Made by a program: the position numbers and the translations under genes. A stretch of 64,000 nt of DNA from Micromonospora endolithica. GTDB lineage: Bacteria > Actinomycetota > Actinomycetes > Mycobacteriales > Micromonosporaceae. The DNA is taken from NCBI RefSeq assembly GCF_003626595.1, contig NZ_RBAK01000007.1:124001-188000 (forward strand), given 5' to 3'. Positions 23,698 to 31,093 of the stretch are shown piece by piece. Below the pieces are notes generated by a model that saw only the letters and a list, made by a program, of their open reading frames with translations, ran no database searches and had not been told where the DNA came from. Numbering within the stretch: the first letter of the stretch is position 1; each line of letters begins with the position of its first letter.

Positions 23698-24963
23698 CTA
23701 GGGCATGATCCTGGAGGTGGACAAGATGATCTGTTCGGCCACGAATCGCATGAGTGGAACCTCCGTAGAGAGTTCGGCATCATGCTGGAACGGGATGAAT
23801 CTCCCCTTTGCTCCCTCTTTGCTGTGAACTAAGGAGTTTCTAGTCTTGTAAATGCGACGGCTCAATGCCGCTATCACTTCTGCTTGGCTTGGATGCCTTA
23901 AGTCCACCGCATCGCCACCTGAAAAGCCTACCGGGGATTGTTTGTAAGCATTCAGCAGCCCGGGATCAAATTGTTGCAGATCGTCGATAAGGCGCGGCAG
24001 GGAGACATAGCGTTCCAAGGTGAGTCGAAGTGCAATCTGCTCGTTGATGATTAGCTCTTCGTCGCGGACCTGTATTGCTTTGCTGACCTTCTTAATGAGT
24101 GCCTTGATGTCGGGCTTACGCCTGTACGAGAAGTCGGGTGACGTAATCATCCCCTTGACTTGCTCAACTAAGTCATCTTGAAAGATGTTCTCGAACCAAT
24201 GCTCAGCTACATGATAATATGAAAGATATTTCAGCATGGCGCTGTCTGCTGCTACGCCAAGCTGATAATGATGCACAAGATCGTTGATATAGAAGCGTCT
24301 TGGTGGGTCGAGATCTGAGGTACCCGATCGCCTCATGTTGAGGATCTTCGAAGGTTCAACGACTCTTTCGATCCCTGACTGAGGCATGATGGCTAAGTCA
24401 AGGTTGAAGCCGAGGTGAAAGAAGAAAGAATCTGCGAGCGGCTTCCATGATGCCTCACTACGGGGTTTGGTGGAGGTAATGCGGAGACTCCAGCTTCGCA
24501 ACGCGGTTCGAAAAGCTGCAAGTCCGTCGAGCTTTCCCCTCATCATACGGTCAAGAGCCATGGGGGAAATCTGGAAGCTCCGGTACCAACCATGAGCGCC
24601 AGTCGCTCTTGCCTCCATGATTAAGTAAAGGATAAAGGAAGGGCTTGCTCTGCCCAGTTCGTAGGTTAGGCCGTTCTGGTCGTCAACCAGTCGTACGTAA
24701 GAGCCGTCTGGCCTGGCGATTCGCATGAAGCGTTGCGAGTCTGACTGCACGAGTACCTCGTAGCTGCTGTCAGTCGTCACGCAGGTCGAGTCAATGCTCT
24801 TGTAATCGGCCGCCTTGCTTACTATCTCGTTGACTAGTTGACGCCCCAGTGACGAGATGGTTTTGCCTCTCTTTTCGAGCAGGTATGAGTCGCCGTCCAG
24901 GCGTACTTCGAACCTAAGGACGGAGCTGAGGATGTCGATAACATCATCGGAGGTGATTTCCAC
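23698..24963 (-). CDS. HEPN-type protein of a putative defence pair
   Basis: A 421-residue protein of clearly lower GC than the rest of the element. I do not recognise its N-terminal 300 residues. The C-terminal part ends with RIYKTRNSLVHSKEG, an R-x4-H box preceded by a helix and followed by a charged helix. This is the active-site arrangement of HEPN ribonucleases found in toxin, Abi and CRISPR effector proteins. GTG start at 24963, with AAGG upstream at a slightly long distance. It lies 61 bases after the DUF3578-nuclease gene on the same strand, as a likely two-gene operon. RNase activity and a defence role are inferences from the motif and neighbour. Confidence 0.65.
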   Translation of the reverse strand: MEITSDDVIDILSSVLRFEVRLDGDSYLLEKRGKTISSLGRQLVNEIVSKAADYKSIDSTCVTTDSSYEVLVQSDSQRFMRIARPDGSYVRLVDDQNGLTYELGRASPSFILYLIMEARATGAHGWYRSFQISPMALDRMMRGKLDGLAAFRTALRSWSLRITSTKPRSEASWKPLADSFFFHLGFNLDLAIMPQSGIERVVEPSKILNMRRSGTSDLDPPRRFYINDLVHHYQLGVAADSAMLKYLSYYHVAEHWFENIFQDDLVEQVKGMITSPDFSYRRKPDIKALIKKVSKAIQVRDEELIINEQIALRLTLERYVSLPRLIDDLQQFDPGLLNAYKQSPVGFSGGDAVDLRHPSQAEVIAALSRRIYKTRNSLVHSKEGAKGRFIPFQHDAELSTEVPLMRFVAEQIILSTSRIMP

Positions 24964-25024
24964 TGCGGTTGCCTTCGTCTCCTATGCCTATTCCTGCAGC
25001 CTCGGCCCACTGCCCTGCGAACTT

Positions 25025-26146
25025 TCAGGAGATCGCGAGGCCGGCTCCTTGCGCTAGCGGACAACCCTTCCACTTCCGACCCTCGTCCCAGACAACAGCA
25101 ATGCCTTCGGCGTTGAGCCAAGCAACACGCCGGTCAGTGATCGGAGAGCTGAAGACTGCTAGTAATCCAGGTTTTTCCGAGCTGTCGTCATAAAGGAAGT
25201 AGGAATATTCCTTGAGCTGGCTATGAGCTTCCCTTGTGGCCCTGGCTACGTCAGAACCATATACGACCTTGTACTCGCCCAGCCAGCCCGGCGAGCCGGG
25301 GATGACAAAGTCGCGAGGATGGACGTTGGTGGCTGGCCGAAAACCCCGTTCCTGTAGCCATATTCCATACCTGCGAAGTCCCCCTTCGTGTCGTGGGGAC
25401 CTTTTAATTGATTCCTTAGAGAAAACCGTAGTAGTGGCTTGATCTCGCCCCGGAGCGAACACCGGCTCCCGCTGTGCGTAATCGACGACGGTGGCGCTTG
25501 TGGTCGAGATTGATCCGGGTTTGGTAACGGCCAACTTGCGTTTCGCTTTCACCGCCTCTTGAAGTGCGAGGCACGCGCGATCCAAATCGGTCGTAAGGTT
25601 CGCATCGTCGGGAAATGCTTGCAGCGGATACGTCTTGCTAAGGATGCAGGCCGACTCGTAGCGAAGTTGACGGGTCCCATCGCTTTGCAGATCGATGGTT
25701 GCATCCCATCCGGCGGAGACGTCGCTCGGCAGTTCTCGCCTAATAGTGGTCGCTTCCGTTCGCAGCGAGTCTCGCACCATAGATTCGCGGGATGGCACTG
25801 AGCCCCTGCGAACGTTGGTAGCCTTCACCTCAAGGGCGCGCTTCTCGGTTCCCATATTGAGGCTTAGGGTCCAACCATTTCCGCTGCTCTGGAGAATCCA
25901 CACCACATACAATCCACGCATGGGGGTAGTGGACTCATCAGGATCAAAAAAGCCGATCCACGGGGTTGGGGTTGTCCCGAGCGGCTTTTGCCCTCCGCTG
26001 CCCTTGACTATGAAGTCGGCCGGGCCATAAGCGGCAAGGTGCGTGGCAGCGTCGCGGAGTAGTCTCTGCTGCTTCGTGTCAAACCCAGCGTGGTAGTCGT
26101 AGCCGTTCGCCACCACGCGCAGGTACTCGTCCAGCCTCAATGTCAC
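25025..26146 (-). CDS. DUF3578 (McrB N-terminal-like) + PD-(D/E)XK nuclease fusion, putative type IV-like restriction enzyme
   Basis: A 373-residue two-domain protein. Residues about 1-150 match DUF3578, the MrcB-like N-terminal domain: GYDYHAGFDTKQQRLLRDAA, PTPWIGFFDPD, and GNGWTLSLNMGTEKRA. The C-terminal 130 residues have a PD-(D/E)XK layout: EGGLRRYGIWLQERGF; Asp in RDFVIPG; ExK in WLGEYKVVYG; and the supporting helix AHSQLKEYSYFLYD. No GTPase domain is present, unlike McrB. GTG at 26146 with GGGAG upstream preferred. A reader of modified DNA fused to a nuclease is the simplest reading. Low GC marks it as cargo. Confidence 0.72.
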   Translation of the reverse strand: MTLRLDEYLRVVANGYDYHAGFDTKQQRLLRDAATHLAAYGPADFIVKGSGGQKPLGTTPTPWIGFFDPDESTTPMRGLYVVWILQSSGNGWTLSLNMGTEKRALEVKATNVRRGSVPSRESMVRDSLRTEATTIRRELPSDVSAGWDATIDLQSDGTRQLRYESACILSKTYPLQAFPDDANLTTDLDRACLALQEAVKAKRKLAVTKPGSISTTSATVVDYAQREPVFAPGRDQATTTVFSKESIKRSPRHEGGLRRYGIWLQERGFRPATNVHPRDFVIPGSPGWLGEYKVVYGSDVARATREAHSQLKEYSYFLYDDSSEKPGLLAVFSSPITDRRVAWLNAEGIAVVWDEGRKWKGCPLAQGAGLAIS

Positions 26147-26539
26147 TAACACTCCCGCCGGGCGTAACCAGCGAGGCATCGATGCCTAGGGGTCAGACAA
26201 CGCACCCTGCTGTCGTCCATGCTGGACAGAGCCCCAGCTTGGACGACACGGTATCAGCGCTCGATGTCGTGCCGCTTGTCCGCGACTGAGCTGCTCTCGC
26301 GTGGCCACTGGGCAGACGGCCCTGACGGCTAGTGGTGCTTACGCCGGAAGTGTCCCTCGGCGGGGTGGGGATCAGCGGTGGGAGGGCCTTCCTCGGCAGT
26401 TCGGCATTCGGTGGTGACGGCCCGTGGGGTGCCAGAGGGAGGGGGCTGCGCCAGCCTGCACGGAAGGCCGTGTCGCATGCGTGTCGCCAGTAGGGAGAGG
26501 TTACCTATCTGTGCAGGTCAGGGCTCTGAGCGTGGCGCT
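26147..26539. other. Gene-free stretch between the nuclease gene and att2
   Basis: No supported gene in about 390 bases. It must hold the promoter of the nuclease-HEPN pair on the minus strand, near 26160-26230. Part of it is the element's end next to att2, where arm sites for integrase or excisionase might lie. None was recognised. Confidence 0.5.
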
Positions 26540-26593
26540 CTGTAAATCCGTCGCGAAAGCTACAGAGGTTCGAATCCTCTACCCGCCACCAGG
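26540..26593. other. att2: second copy of the 54-bp tRNA-Tyr att sequence
   Basis: Identical over 54 bases to 10165-10218 inside tRNA-Tyr, including the anticodon region, T-arm, acceptor 3' strand and CCA. The 5' half of the tRNA is absent here. It closes the AICE on its distal side and opens the next att-bounded segment. Confidence 0.92.
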
Positions 26594-26601
26594 AGCACCA
26601 A

Positions 26602-26637
26602 CGGCCCCTGACCAGCAGGAATGCTGATCGGGGGCCG
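26602..26637 (+). terminator. Hairpin after att2, homologous to the tRNA-Tyr terminator
   Basis: CGGCCCC and GGGGCCG arms with the middle sequence TGACCAGCAGGAATGCTGAT, followed by TTGTCGT, closely resemble 10227-10262. Similarity between the two sites therefore goes beyond the 54-bp identity block. Confidence 0.6.
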
Positions 26638-27006
26638 TTGTCGTCTGTCCGGCCTGGTCCGGCTGAGTCCAACCGTTGACGACTGGTTGTGGGCAGATGG
26701 TGGGCAGGTCGATCTTGCTCGCTGAGGGCTCTTCTACGGCTGCGGTCGCTGGCGTTGGTGGCCTGGGTCCGGCCTGGCGGGGTCCGTGCGTGTAGCGACC
26801 GGCTGAGGGGTCCGCGGTGAGGTGTCGCCAGCTGCGGGAGATAGATCGGGGGCAAGCCAGTCCCGGGTTTGGACTGGCGCGGCAGTCGGAAGCCTCGACC
26901 GTCGACGAGGCCGACCAAAGCGGCCGCAGAGCAGTATGAGGCTTCGGTTACGTCCGCCGCTCAGGTGGTCTTCGGACACGTTACGGTCCACCAGGGGCCG
27001 CCGCCC

Positions 27007-27390
27007 ATGGAAGCCCGGGTCGGCCGGCTAGTCGCGTCGCTTCGTGAGTTCGATGAGGTCATCAAGGAGCTGCAGACTGAGTTGCAGACCAGGCAGGCGG
27101 CCGTTGATCGGCTTCGTGCCGAGGAGGAGCAGAGTCGCCAGCTTGCCGCCGTCAAAGCTGAGGAGGCGGCTGCCGTGCGATCCCTCATCGATGGCGCGAT
27201 CGGTCGCGCCCACGCTGAGCTCCAGGTGCGACCGGCGGACGAGCAGGCGGTTCTGAAGGGCAGGCTCAGCGTGCTGCAGGAAGAGCTGGAGACCGCCCGT
27301 AGCAAGGGGCGACGCGAGCAGGCGCTGTTCTTTCTTTCTGGGGCCCTTGTCTCGATTCCTATCGGTTTCATGGTCAACTACTTCTCCTAA
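27007..27390 (+). CDS. Coiled-coil protein with C-terminal membrane anchor
   Basis: A 127-residue protein if it begins at the ATG at 27007. The frame is open further up to a TTG at 26869, so the start is not certain. Residues 8-100 are charged and helical with a heptad-like pattern (REFDEVIKELQTELQTRQAA and RLSVLQEELETARSKG). The C-terminus is one membrane segment (ALFFLSGALVSIPIGFMV). It is the first gene inside the second att-bounded segment, a place taken by another coiled-coil membrane protein in the AICE. Function unknown. Confidence 0.65.
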   Translation: MEARVGRLVASLREFDEVIKELQTELQTRQAAVDRLRAEEEQSRQLAAVKAEEAAAVRSLIDGAIGRAHAELQVRPADEQAVLKGRLSVLQEELETARSKGRREQALFFLSGALVSIPIGFMVNYFS

Positions 27391-27595
27391 CGACAGTCGC
27401 GGCGCGGGTCAGGATCTCCTCGTCGGGCAGTTGTAGACCTTCCGGGGAACCCTGGTAGCCCCGAGGTCTTCAAGGCCTTGTCATCCCAGAGCGTGGCCGG
27501 CCGGCCCGGCCGATGCCGGCCGGAGGTCGCCAGCAGGCCGGGGCACCGGCCGTCCCGGTGGGCTTGGTGTTGCGCGTACCCTCGCGCTGTCCCGG

Positions 27596-27901
27596 GTGTC
27601 CGGGGAACTCATCAAGGTCCTGGACGCTGGCGACCAGTTGACCCTGGGAGCGCTCGCCCAGGACATCGCCGCGTTCGACGCGCACCCGCACATCGGCGGG
27701 ACCACCTCGCGGGTACTCGATCTGCTGCCTGATGGTTCGACCGCCGGTTGGGACAAGGAAGAGATTTTCCCGCACTCGGTGGATCGTCTCAACGGCCTTG
27801 CTCAACTCGCCGAGAGCTTCGACCGTGGTGTCACTACGCCGGCAGGGCGGGAACGTTCTTCATCTACAGAGCGGTTGGTGTCGTGCAACTACTTCACTTG
27901 A
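27596..27901 (+). CDS. Possible hypothetical protein
   Basis: A 101-residue frame starting with GTG. The first 60 codons have the high third-position GC of a real gene (SGELIKVLDAGDQLTLGALA, HIGGTTSRVLDLLPDG); the last 40 do not. It may be a real gene with a foreign 3' end or a fragment. The flanking stretch 27391-27595 shows nothing else. Confidence 0.35.
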   Translation: MSGELIKVLDAGDQLTLGALAQDIAAFDAHPHIGGTTSRVLDLLPDGSTAGWDKEEIFPHSVDRLNGLAQLAESFDRGVTTPAGRERSSSTERLVSCNYFT

Positions 27902-28052
27902 CCGCCGTTGGCGCCCGCGCGTCTTGCCGTCAATCTCTGCACCGCGGTTAGCATCGCAATGACACTTCACCGATCGATGGTGGCGGGCGATCGTCTCCGT
28001 GCCCCTCAGGAGACGGAAAGGCTGTCTCCTCAACCCTGCAAGGGTAGGTGGA

Positions 28053-28220
28053 ATGTCCAACAGAAGAAGCCATGGGCGCAGGAAGCGCGCTCCTGGCGGG
28101 CGGCAACGTTCTCGCTCCGCGGTCAGTATCTTGATCGAGCTGATAGCTCTGATCCTCAGGTTGCTGGCACTCGCAGCGGCCGGAGCCGCCTTCGGCGAGG
28201 AGGATGAACCCTCCAACTAG
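28053..28220 (+). CDS. Small single-span membrane protein
   Basis: A 55-residue protein with a very basic N-terminus (SNRRSHGRRKRAPGGRQRSR), one membrane segment (SILIELIALILRLLALAAAGA) and an acidic tail (GEEDEPSN). The ATG is preceded by AGGGTAGGTGGA, a plausible ribosome site. Function unknown. Its size means it could be missed by gene finders. Confidence 0.5.
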   Translation: MSNRRSHGRRKRAPGGRQRSRSAVSILIELIALILRLLALAAAGAAFGEEDEPSN

Positions 28221-28418
28221 GAGGGCCATCCCCATCCGGTGGAAGGCTCCGCTTCTTGCTTTCGCGGGCTGGGAGCGGGGCTTCCTTCGTACTGTTGGCT
28301 ACGGCACGGCGTTTCATGAAGCATTTCGCCGCGTGTTGCGTTGGACGTTCAACGCAATCAACCGTCCGAACCTTACCTTCGGTTCGTGTCTCAACTTACA
28401 CAGTCGCCGGCCTGACGG

Positions 28419-28441
28419 TTGCATAACACGCGGTTATGCAA
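28419..28441. repeat. Palindrome TTGCATAAC-N5-GTTATGCAA
   Basis: Two perfect 9-bp arms separated by ACGCG, unusually AT-rich for this genome. It lies between the small membrane protein gene and the 3' end of the type VII-like operon. Short inverted arms around a 5-6 base spacer are the form of tyrosine-recombinase core sites, but also of regulator operators. The region 28221-28477 holds no other supported feature. Confidence 0.55.
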
Positions 28442-28477
28442 GTCGTTAATCGGAGACGCGATGAGCTTCGGTATTCG

Positions 28478-28960
28478 TCACACCGAGCTTGTCCAGTCTC
28501 GGCGGATCCGCCCCGCGCCGCGATACAGCAGCCACAGGAACAGGCTGATGAACGCTGCCGTCAACAGCGTCCACGGGTCGCCCAGCACGAGCCGAACGAG
28601 CGCGTAGACCGCGAGGGCCACCAGCGCGACGAGCAGTAGCCGACGGAGCCCCCCGAGGATCCGAAGGCTGGCAGCCGCACCCGACCGGGAGAGGCTGCGC
28701 CCGCCGTCTCCCGTCCGCGCTCGCAGCACGGCGGCCACGATGGCGATGACGGCGGCCTGGGCGAGCGCACCGCCGACAGCGAACGGCAGCCCGGGGATCT
28801 CACCGGCGGCCAGCATCGCCGTGCCACCGGCAGTGAAGCCGGTGAGCAGGACGACCAGGACGATGCCGGCGAAGACGGTTCTCCGGGCGCCTCGTCGCGC
28901 CTTTGCGGGATCGGCCAGCGGGATGCGGTCGTCGCGTGCGTCCACGGGCGAGGTCTCCAT
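28478..28960 (-). CDS. Membrane protein, last gene of the type VII-like operon
   Basis: A 160-residue protein with four hydrophobic segments (TVFAGIVLVVLLTGFTAGG, LPFAVGGALAQAAVIAIVAA, LLLVALVALAVYALVRLVL and LLTAAFISLFLWLLYRG) and an Asp/Arg-rich N-terminus. Its ATG overlaps the stop of the preceding secreted-like protein (TGATG), so the two are co-translated. Such a partner could be an immunity protein or a membrane chaperone for the upstream product; neither can be shown. Confidence 0.75.
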   Translation of the reverse strand: METSPVDARDDRIPLADPAKARRGARRTVFAGIVLVVLLTGFTAGGTAMLAAGEIPGLPFAVGGALAQAAVIAIVAAVLRARTGDGGRSLSRSGAAASLRILGGLRRLLLVALVALAVYALVRLVLGDPWTLLTAAFISLFLWLLYRGAGRIRRDWTSSV

Positions 28961-29757
28961 CAGGGCTTGATGTTCCAATCGAGGGTCTTGCCGCCGTCCC
29001 GGACCCGGCCGTTGGAGATGTCGGACACGAGCGCCGGCCAGTTGCCGCCCGGTAGGCCGTCGCTGTTGTGCAACCGCTGGTCGAGGTCACGCATCTGCGT
29101 CCACAGTACGGTCAGGTAGGTGATGGCGGCTGTGACCACGGCCGTGGTCAGTGCGATCGCCTTGGCTGTCGATGCACCTGCTCCGGCCGCCGCGGCGGGG
29201 GCCGTGATGATGCCGAGCGCCGCCGCGGCGGCCGCGATCAGCTCGACGATGTAGGGAACGATCACTGCGGCGATGCCCAGCCAGAAGGCGATGATGCCGC
29301 CGGCTACCTTCCACAGCGCGTCGTCCAGTTCGTCGGTGGCGGCCTTGATGGCGGCGAGTGCCTTTCCCTGGAGGGGGAGGATGCCGGTGTAGGCGGTGGC
29401 GGCAGTGCCGGTCCAGTAGTCGTCGACGAGCAGTTGCCCGGCGTCGACCCTGGCAGCCAGCTCGTGCACGGGCCCGCCGACCTGTTGGGTCCAGGTCTCG
29501 CCGTGCGAGTAGAGCGTCCAGGGCACTCCCCACCGGGTGAAGAACTTGCCCACCTCGGAGAAGAACTTGGCGACGAGTTCGCCGAACCTGCGGAGCAGGT
29601 TGAGTGCGTCCTGGGCGAGAGGTCCGAGCCAGTCGAGCCTGTCGTTGACGCGGTTGATGATCTCGTTCGCCAGCCGCTCGACGCGCTGGATCCCGTCGTT
29701 GATCGACTCGATCAACTCGCCGAACTCGCTCTCGGAGAGCGGGAGAGGGCGTGTCAC
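28960..29757 (-). CDS. WXG/LXG-like type VII secretion-associated protein
   Basis: A 265-residue protein. The N-terminal 150 residues are helical with the motif DDYWTGTAATAYTGILPLQG near residue 115, a W-x-G variant as in ESX substrates. The central part is hydrophobic (GGIIAFWLGIAAVIVPYIVE and an Ala-rich segment to about residue 220). A short hydrophilic end ISNGRVRDGGKTLDWNIKP follows. No toxin domain is recognisable. It is third in a four-gene operon with YbaB-like and EspC-like genes. No ESX ATPase or membrane core is in the window, so it would use a system encoded elsewhere. Confidence 0.7.
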   Translation of the reverse strand: MTRPLPLSESEFGELIESINDGIQRVERLANEIINRVNDRLDWLGPLAQDALNLLRRFGELVAKFFSEVGKFFTRWGVPWTLYSHGETWTQQVGGPVHELAARVDAGQLLVDDYWTGTAATAYTGILPLQGKALAAIKAATDELDDALWKVAGGIIAFWLGIAAVIVPYIVELIAAAAAALGIITAPAAAAGAGASTAKAIALTTAVVTAAITYLTVLWTQMRDLDQRLHNSDGLPGGNWPALVSDISNGRVRDGGKTLDWNIKP

Positions 29758-29768
29758 CTGGCTGCTCC

Positions 29769-30092
29769 TCAGTAGATGTTGTTCAGCCGGTGGACGGCGT
29801 CGGCCTCGTCGCGCTCGTAGCCGTCCGCGGCGTTCCGCAGCGACGTGGCGACCGTTTCGCAGGTCTCACTGCCTTGGCTGAGGAGGCGAATCAAGCGGTC
29901 CTGGAGCTGTTGGTACAGCTCGACGAGGCCGACCTTGTCGCCGACGTAGGAGAAGTGCAGCGCTGCGAGATCGAGGCGGGCGGCGACCTGGGCGGCACTC
30001 CTCATGATGTCCCCTGAGTCGTCCCAAACCGCCGCGTCCTTACGGAGCGCTTCGATGGAGACCCTCAGCTTGCCCTCGCCCGGTGGTGGCAT
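29769..30092 (-). CDS. EspC/WXG100-like type VII secretion protein
   Basis: A 107-residue helical protein of the size and pattern of EspC-type ESX-associated proteins: LRVSIEALRKDAAVWDDSGD at the start, a middle FSYVGDKVGLVELYQQLQDR, and the end TSLRNAADGYERDEADAVHR. The ATG overlaps the stop of the YbaB-like gene. Such proteins are secreted or act as partners for larger substrates; here the following gene product is the likely partner. Confidence 0.72.
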   Translation of the reverse strand: MPPPGEGKLRVSIEALRKDAAVWDDSGDIMRSAAQVAARLDLAALHFSYVGDKVGLVELYQQLQDRLIRLLSQGSETCETVATSLRNAADGYERDEADAVHRLNNIY

Positions 30093-30835
30093 CAGTTGCT
30101 CCTGGGTGACTGTCGTGGGGCCAGACCGAGGTTGGCGAGAAGCTGTGCCGGATCGCCGGTCATCCGGTCCAGTTCGTTGTACGGCCAGGAGTTCCGTAGC
30201 GGCGCGGCCTTCACCCGATCGGCGTACCCCTGTTGGACTGCTTGGGTGACGGCGGCACCCAACTGCCCGGCGTGAGCCGACCGGAACCACGACTCGTCGA
30301 AGCTGACCGCTGCCAGGCGCTCGCCGGTGAGCGTCACCCTTACACGGTCGTCAGCGTCGGCAGCGGTCGAGCTGGACAGCGCGGCCCGCTCCGCCTCGCC
30401 CTCAAGCTCGTCAAGCCGCGCGAACGAATCCTTGAGCACGTAGAGAAGGCTGCGGGCGTAGTTGACCGACGAATCGCCGACGGGGTCGGCGGCAGAGGGG
30501 AGCGGGGCTGGCGGCTCGGGCAACTCAGAGTCAATGCTGGCTGCCTGGCTCACCCCGTAGACCCACGCCTCTGACCGGCGTCGAGCTGCTTCGTCGGCGG
30601 CTTCCACGATCGCCGCGCCCAGCTGGTCGGCAGGTGTTTGCCTCCGCCAGTGCGGAAGGATTTCGACCGAGTCGATCCGCCCGTCGGCGCCCAGGGCGAC
30701 ACGCACGACTTCGGCTGAATCCCGCGCGGACGCCCGGGCTGCCATGCGATCGCCTGCCGCGAGTCGCCGGGACAAGTTCTCCGCTTGCCGGCGTAGCTCC
30801 TCCAGCTCGGCGATCTCATCGAGCGGGTTGCCCAT
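30092..30835 (-). CDS. YbaB/EbfC-like protein, first gene of the type VII-like operon
   Basis: A 247-residue protein that appears to hold two YbaB-like units. The first is LDEIAELEELRRQAENLSRR then VVRVALGADGRIDSVEILP. The second, after a Pro-rich linker, is DDRVRVTLTGERLAAVSFDE then AGQLGAAVTQAVQQGYADRV. YbaB proteins are DNA-binding nucleoid proteins, and many actinobacterial copies are encoded beside ESX-related genes. The ATG at 30835 with GGGAG upstream is preferred to one 13 codons earlier. Confidence 0.75.
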   Translation of the reverse strand: MGNPLDEIAELEELRRQAENLSRRLAAGDRMAARASARDSAEVVRVALGADGRIDSVEILPHWRRQTPADQLGAAIVEAADEAARRRSEAWVYGVSQAASIDSELPEPPAPLPSAADPVGDSSVNYARSLLYVLKDSFARLDELEGEAERAALSSSTAADADDRVRVTLTGERLAAVSFDESWFRSAHAGQLGAAVTQAVQQGYADRVKAAPLRNSWPYNELDRMTGDPAQLLANLGLAPRQSPRSN

Positions 30836-31093
30836 CCATCGCTCCCGATCGATTAGGTTGTCACTGGTCTTCACAATTTAACGTGCTCGGGGGCGTCACC
30901 GCTGCCCCCGTTGCGGTGTCGCGCTGGTCGGGGTCAGGCAGGACGGCATGTCGCCTGACCTGTCAAGCAGCCCCTGCGACGGATTTCGAGTGCTGAACCG
31001 GGATGTGCAGACTCATGAGAAATATCGAGTTCAGTGCGAGTGCCTTGGCATTTCAGGAACACCGGATCAGGTATCGACGCCGACTGTCGGTCT

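Larger units (their letters stand above)
10165..26593. mobile_element. Integrated AICE (actinomycete integrative and conjugative element), about 16.4 kb
   Basis: The region lies between two identical 54-bp att copies. It holds the module set known for AICEs: tyrosine integrase and excisionase; a primase-polymerase with a DUF3987 partner (the RepPP type of replication module); an FtsK/TraB-like DNA translocase; a string of small overlapping genes; Nudix and HAD genes; and a GntR repressor. Almost all genes from 10904 to 21705 are on the minus strand and linked by ATGA/GTGA overlaps. The att2-proximal end carries lower-GC cargo (23698-26146). No gene looks broken except one small frameshifted frame near xis, so the element may still be mobile. 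Confidence 0.93.

Noticed and set aside
28204..28449. 81-codon frame after the 55-residue membrane protein
   Set aside because: No good ribosome site, poor codon composition, and it crosses the TTGCATAAC palindrome.
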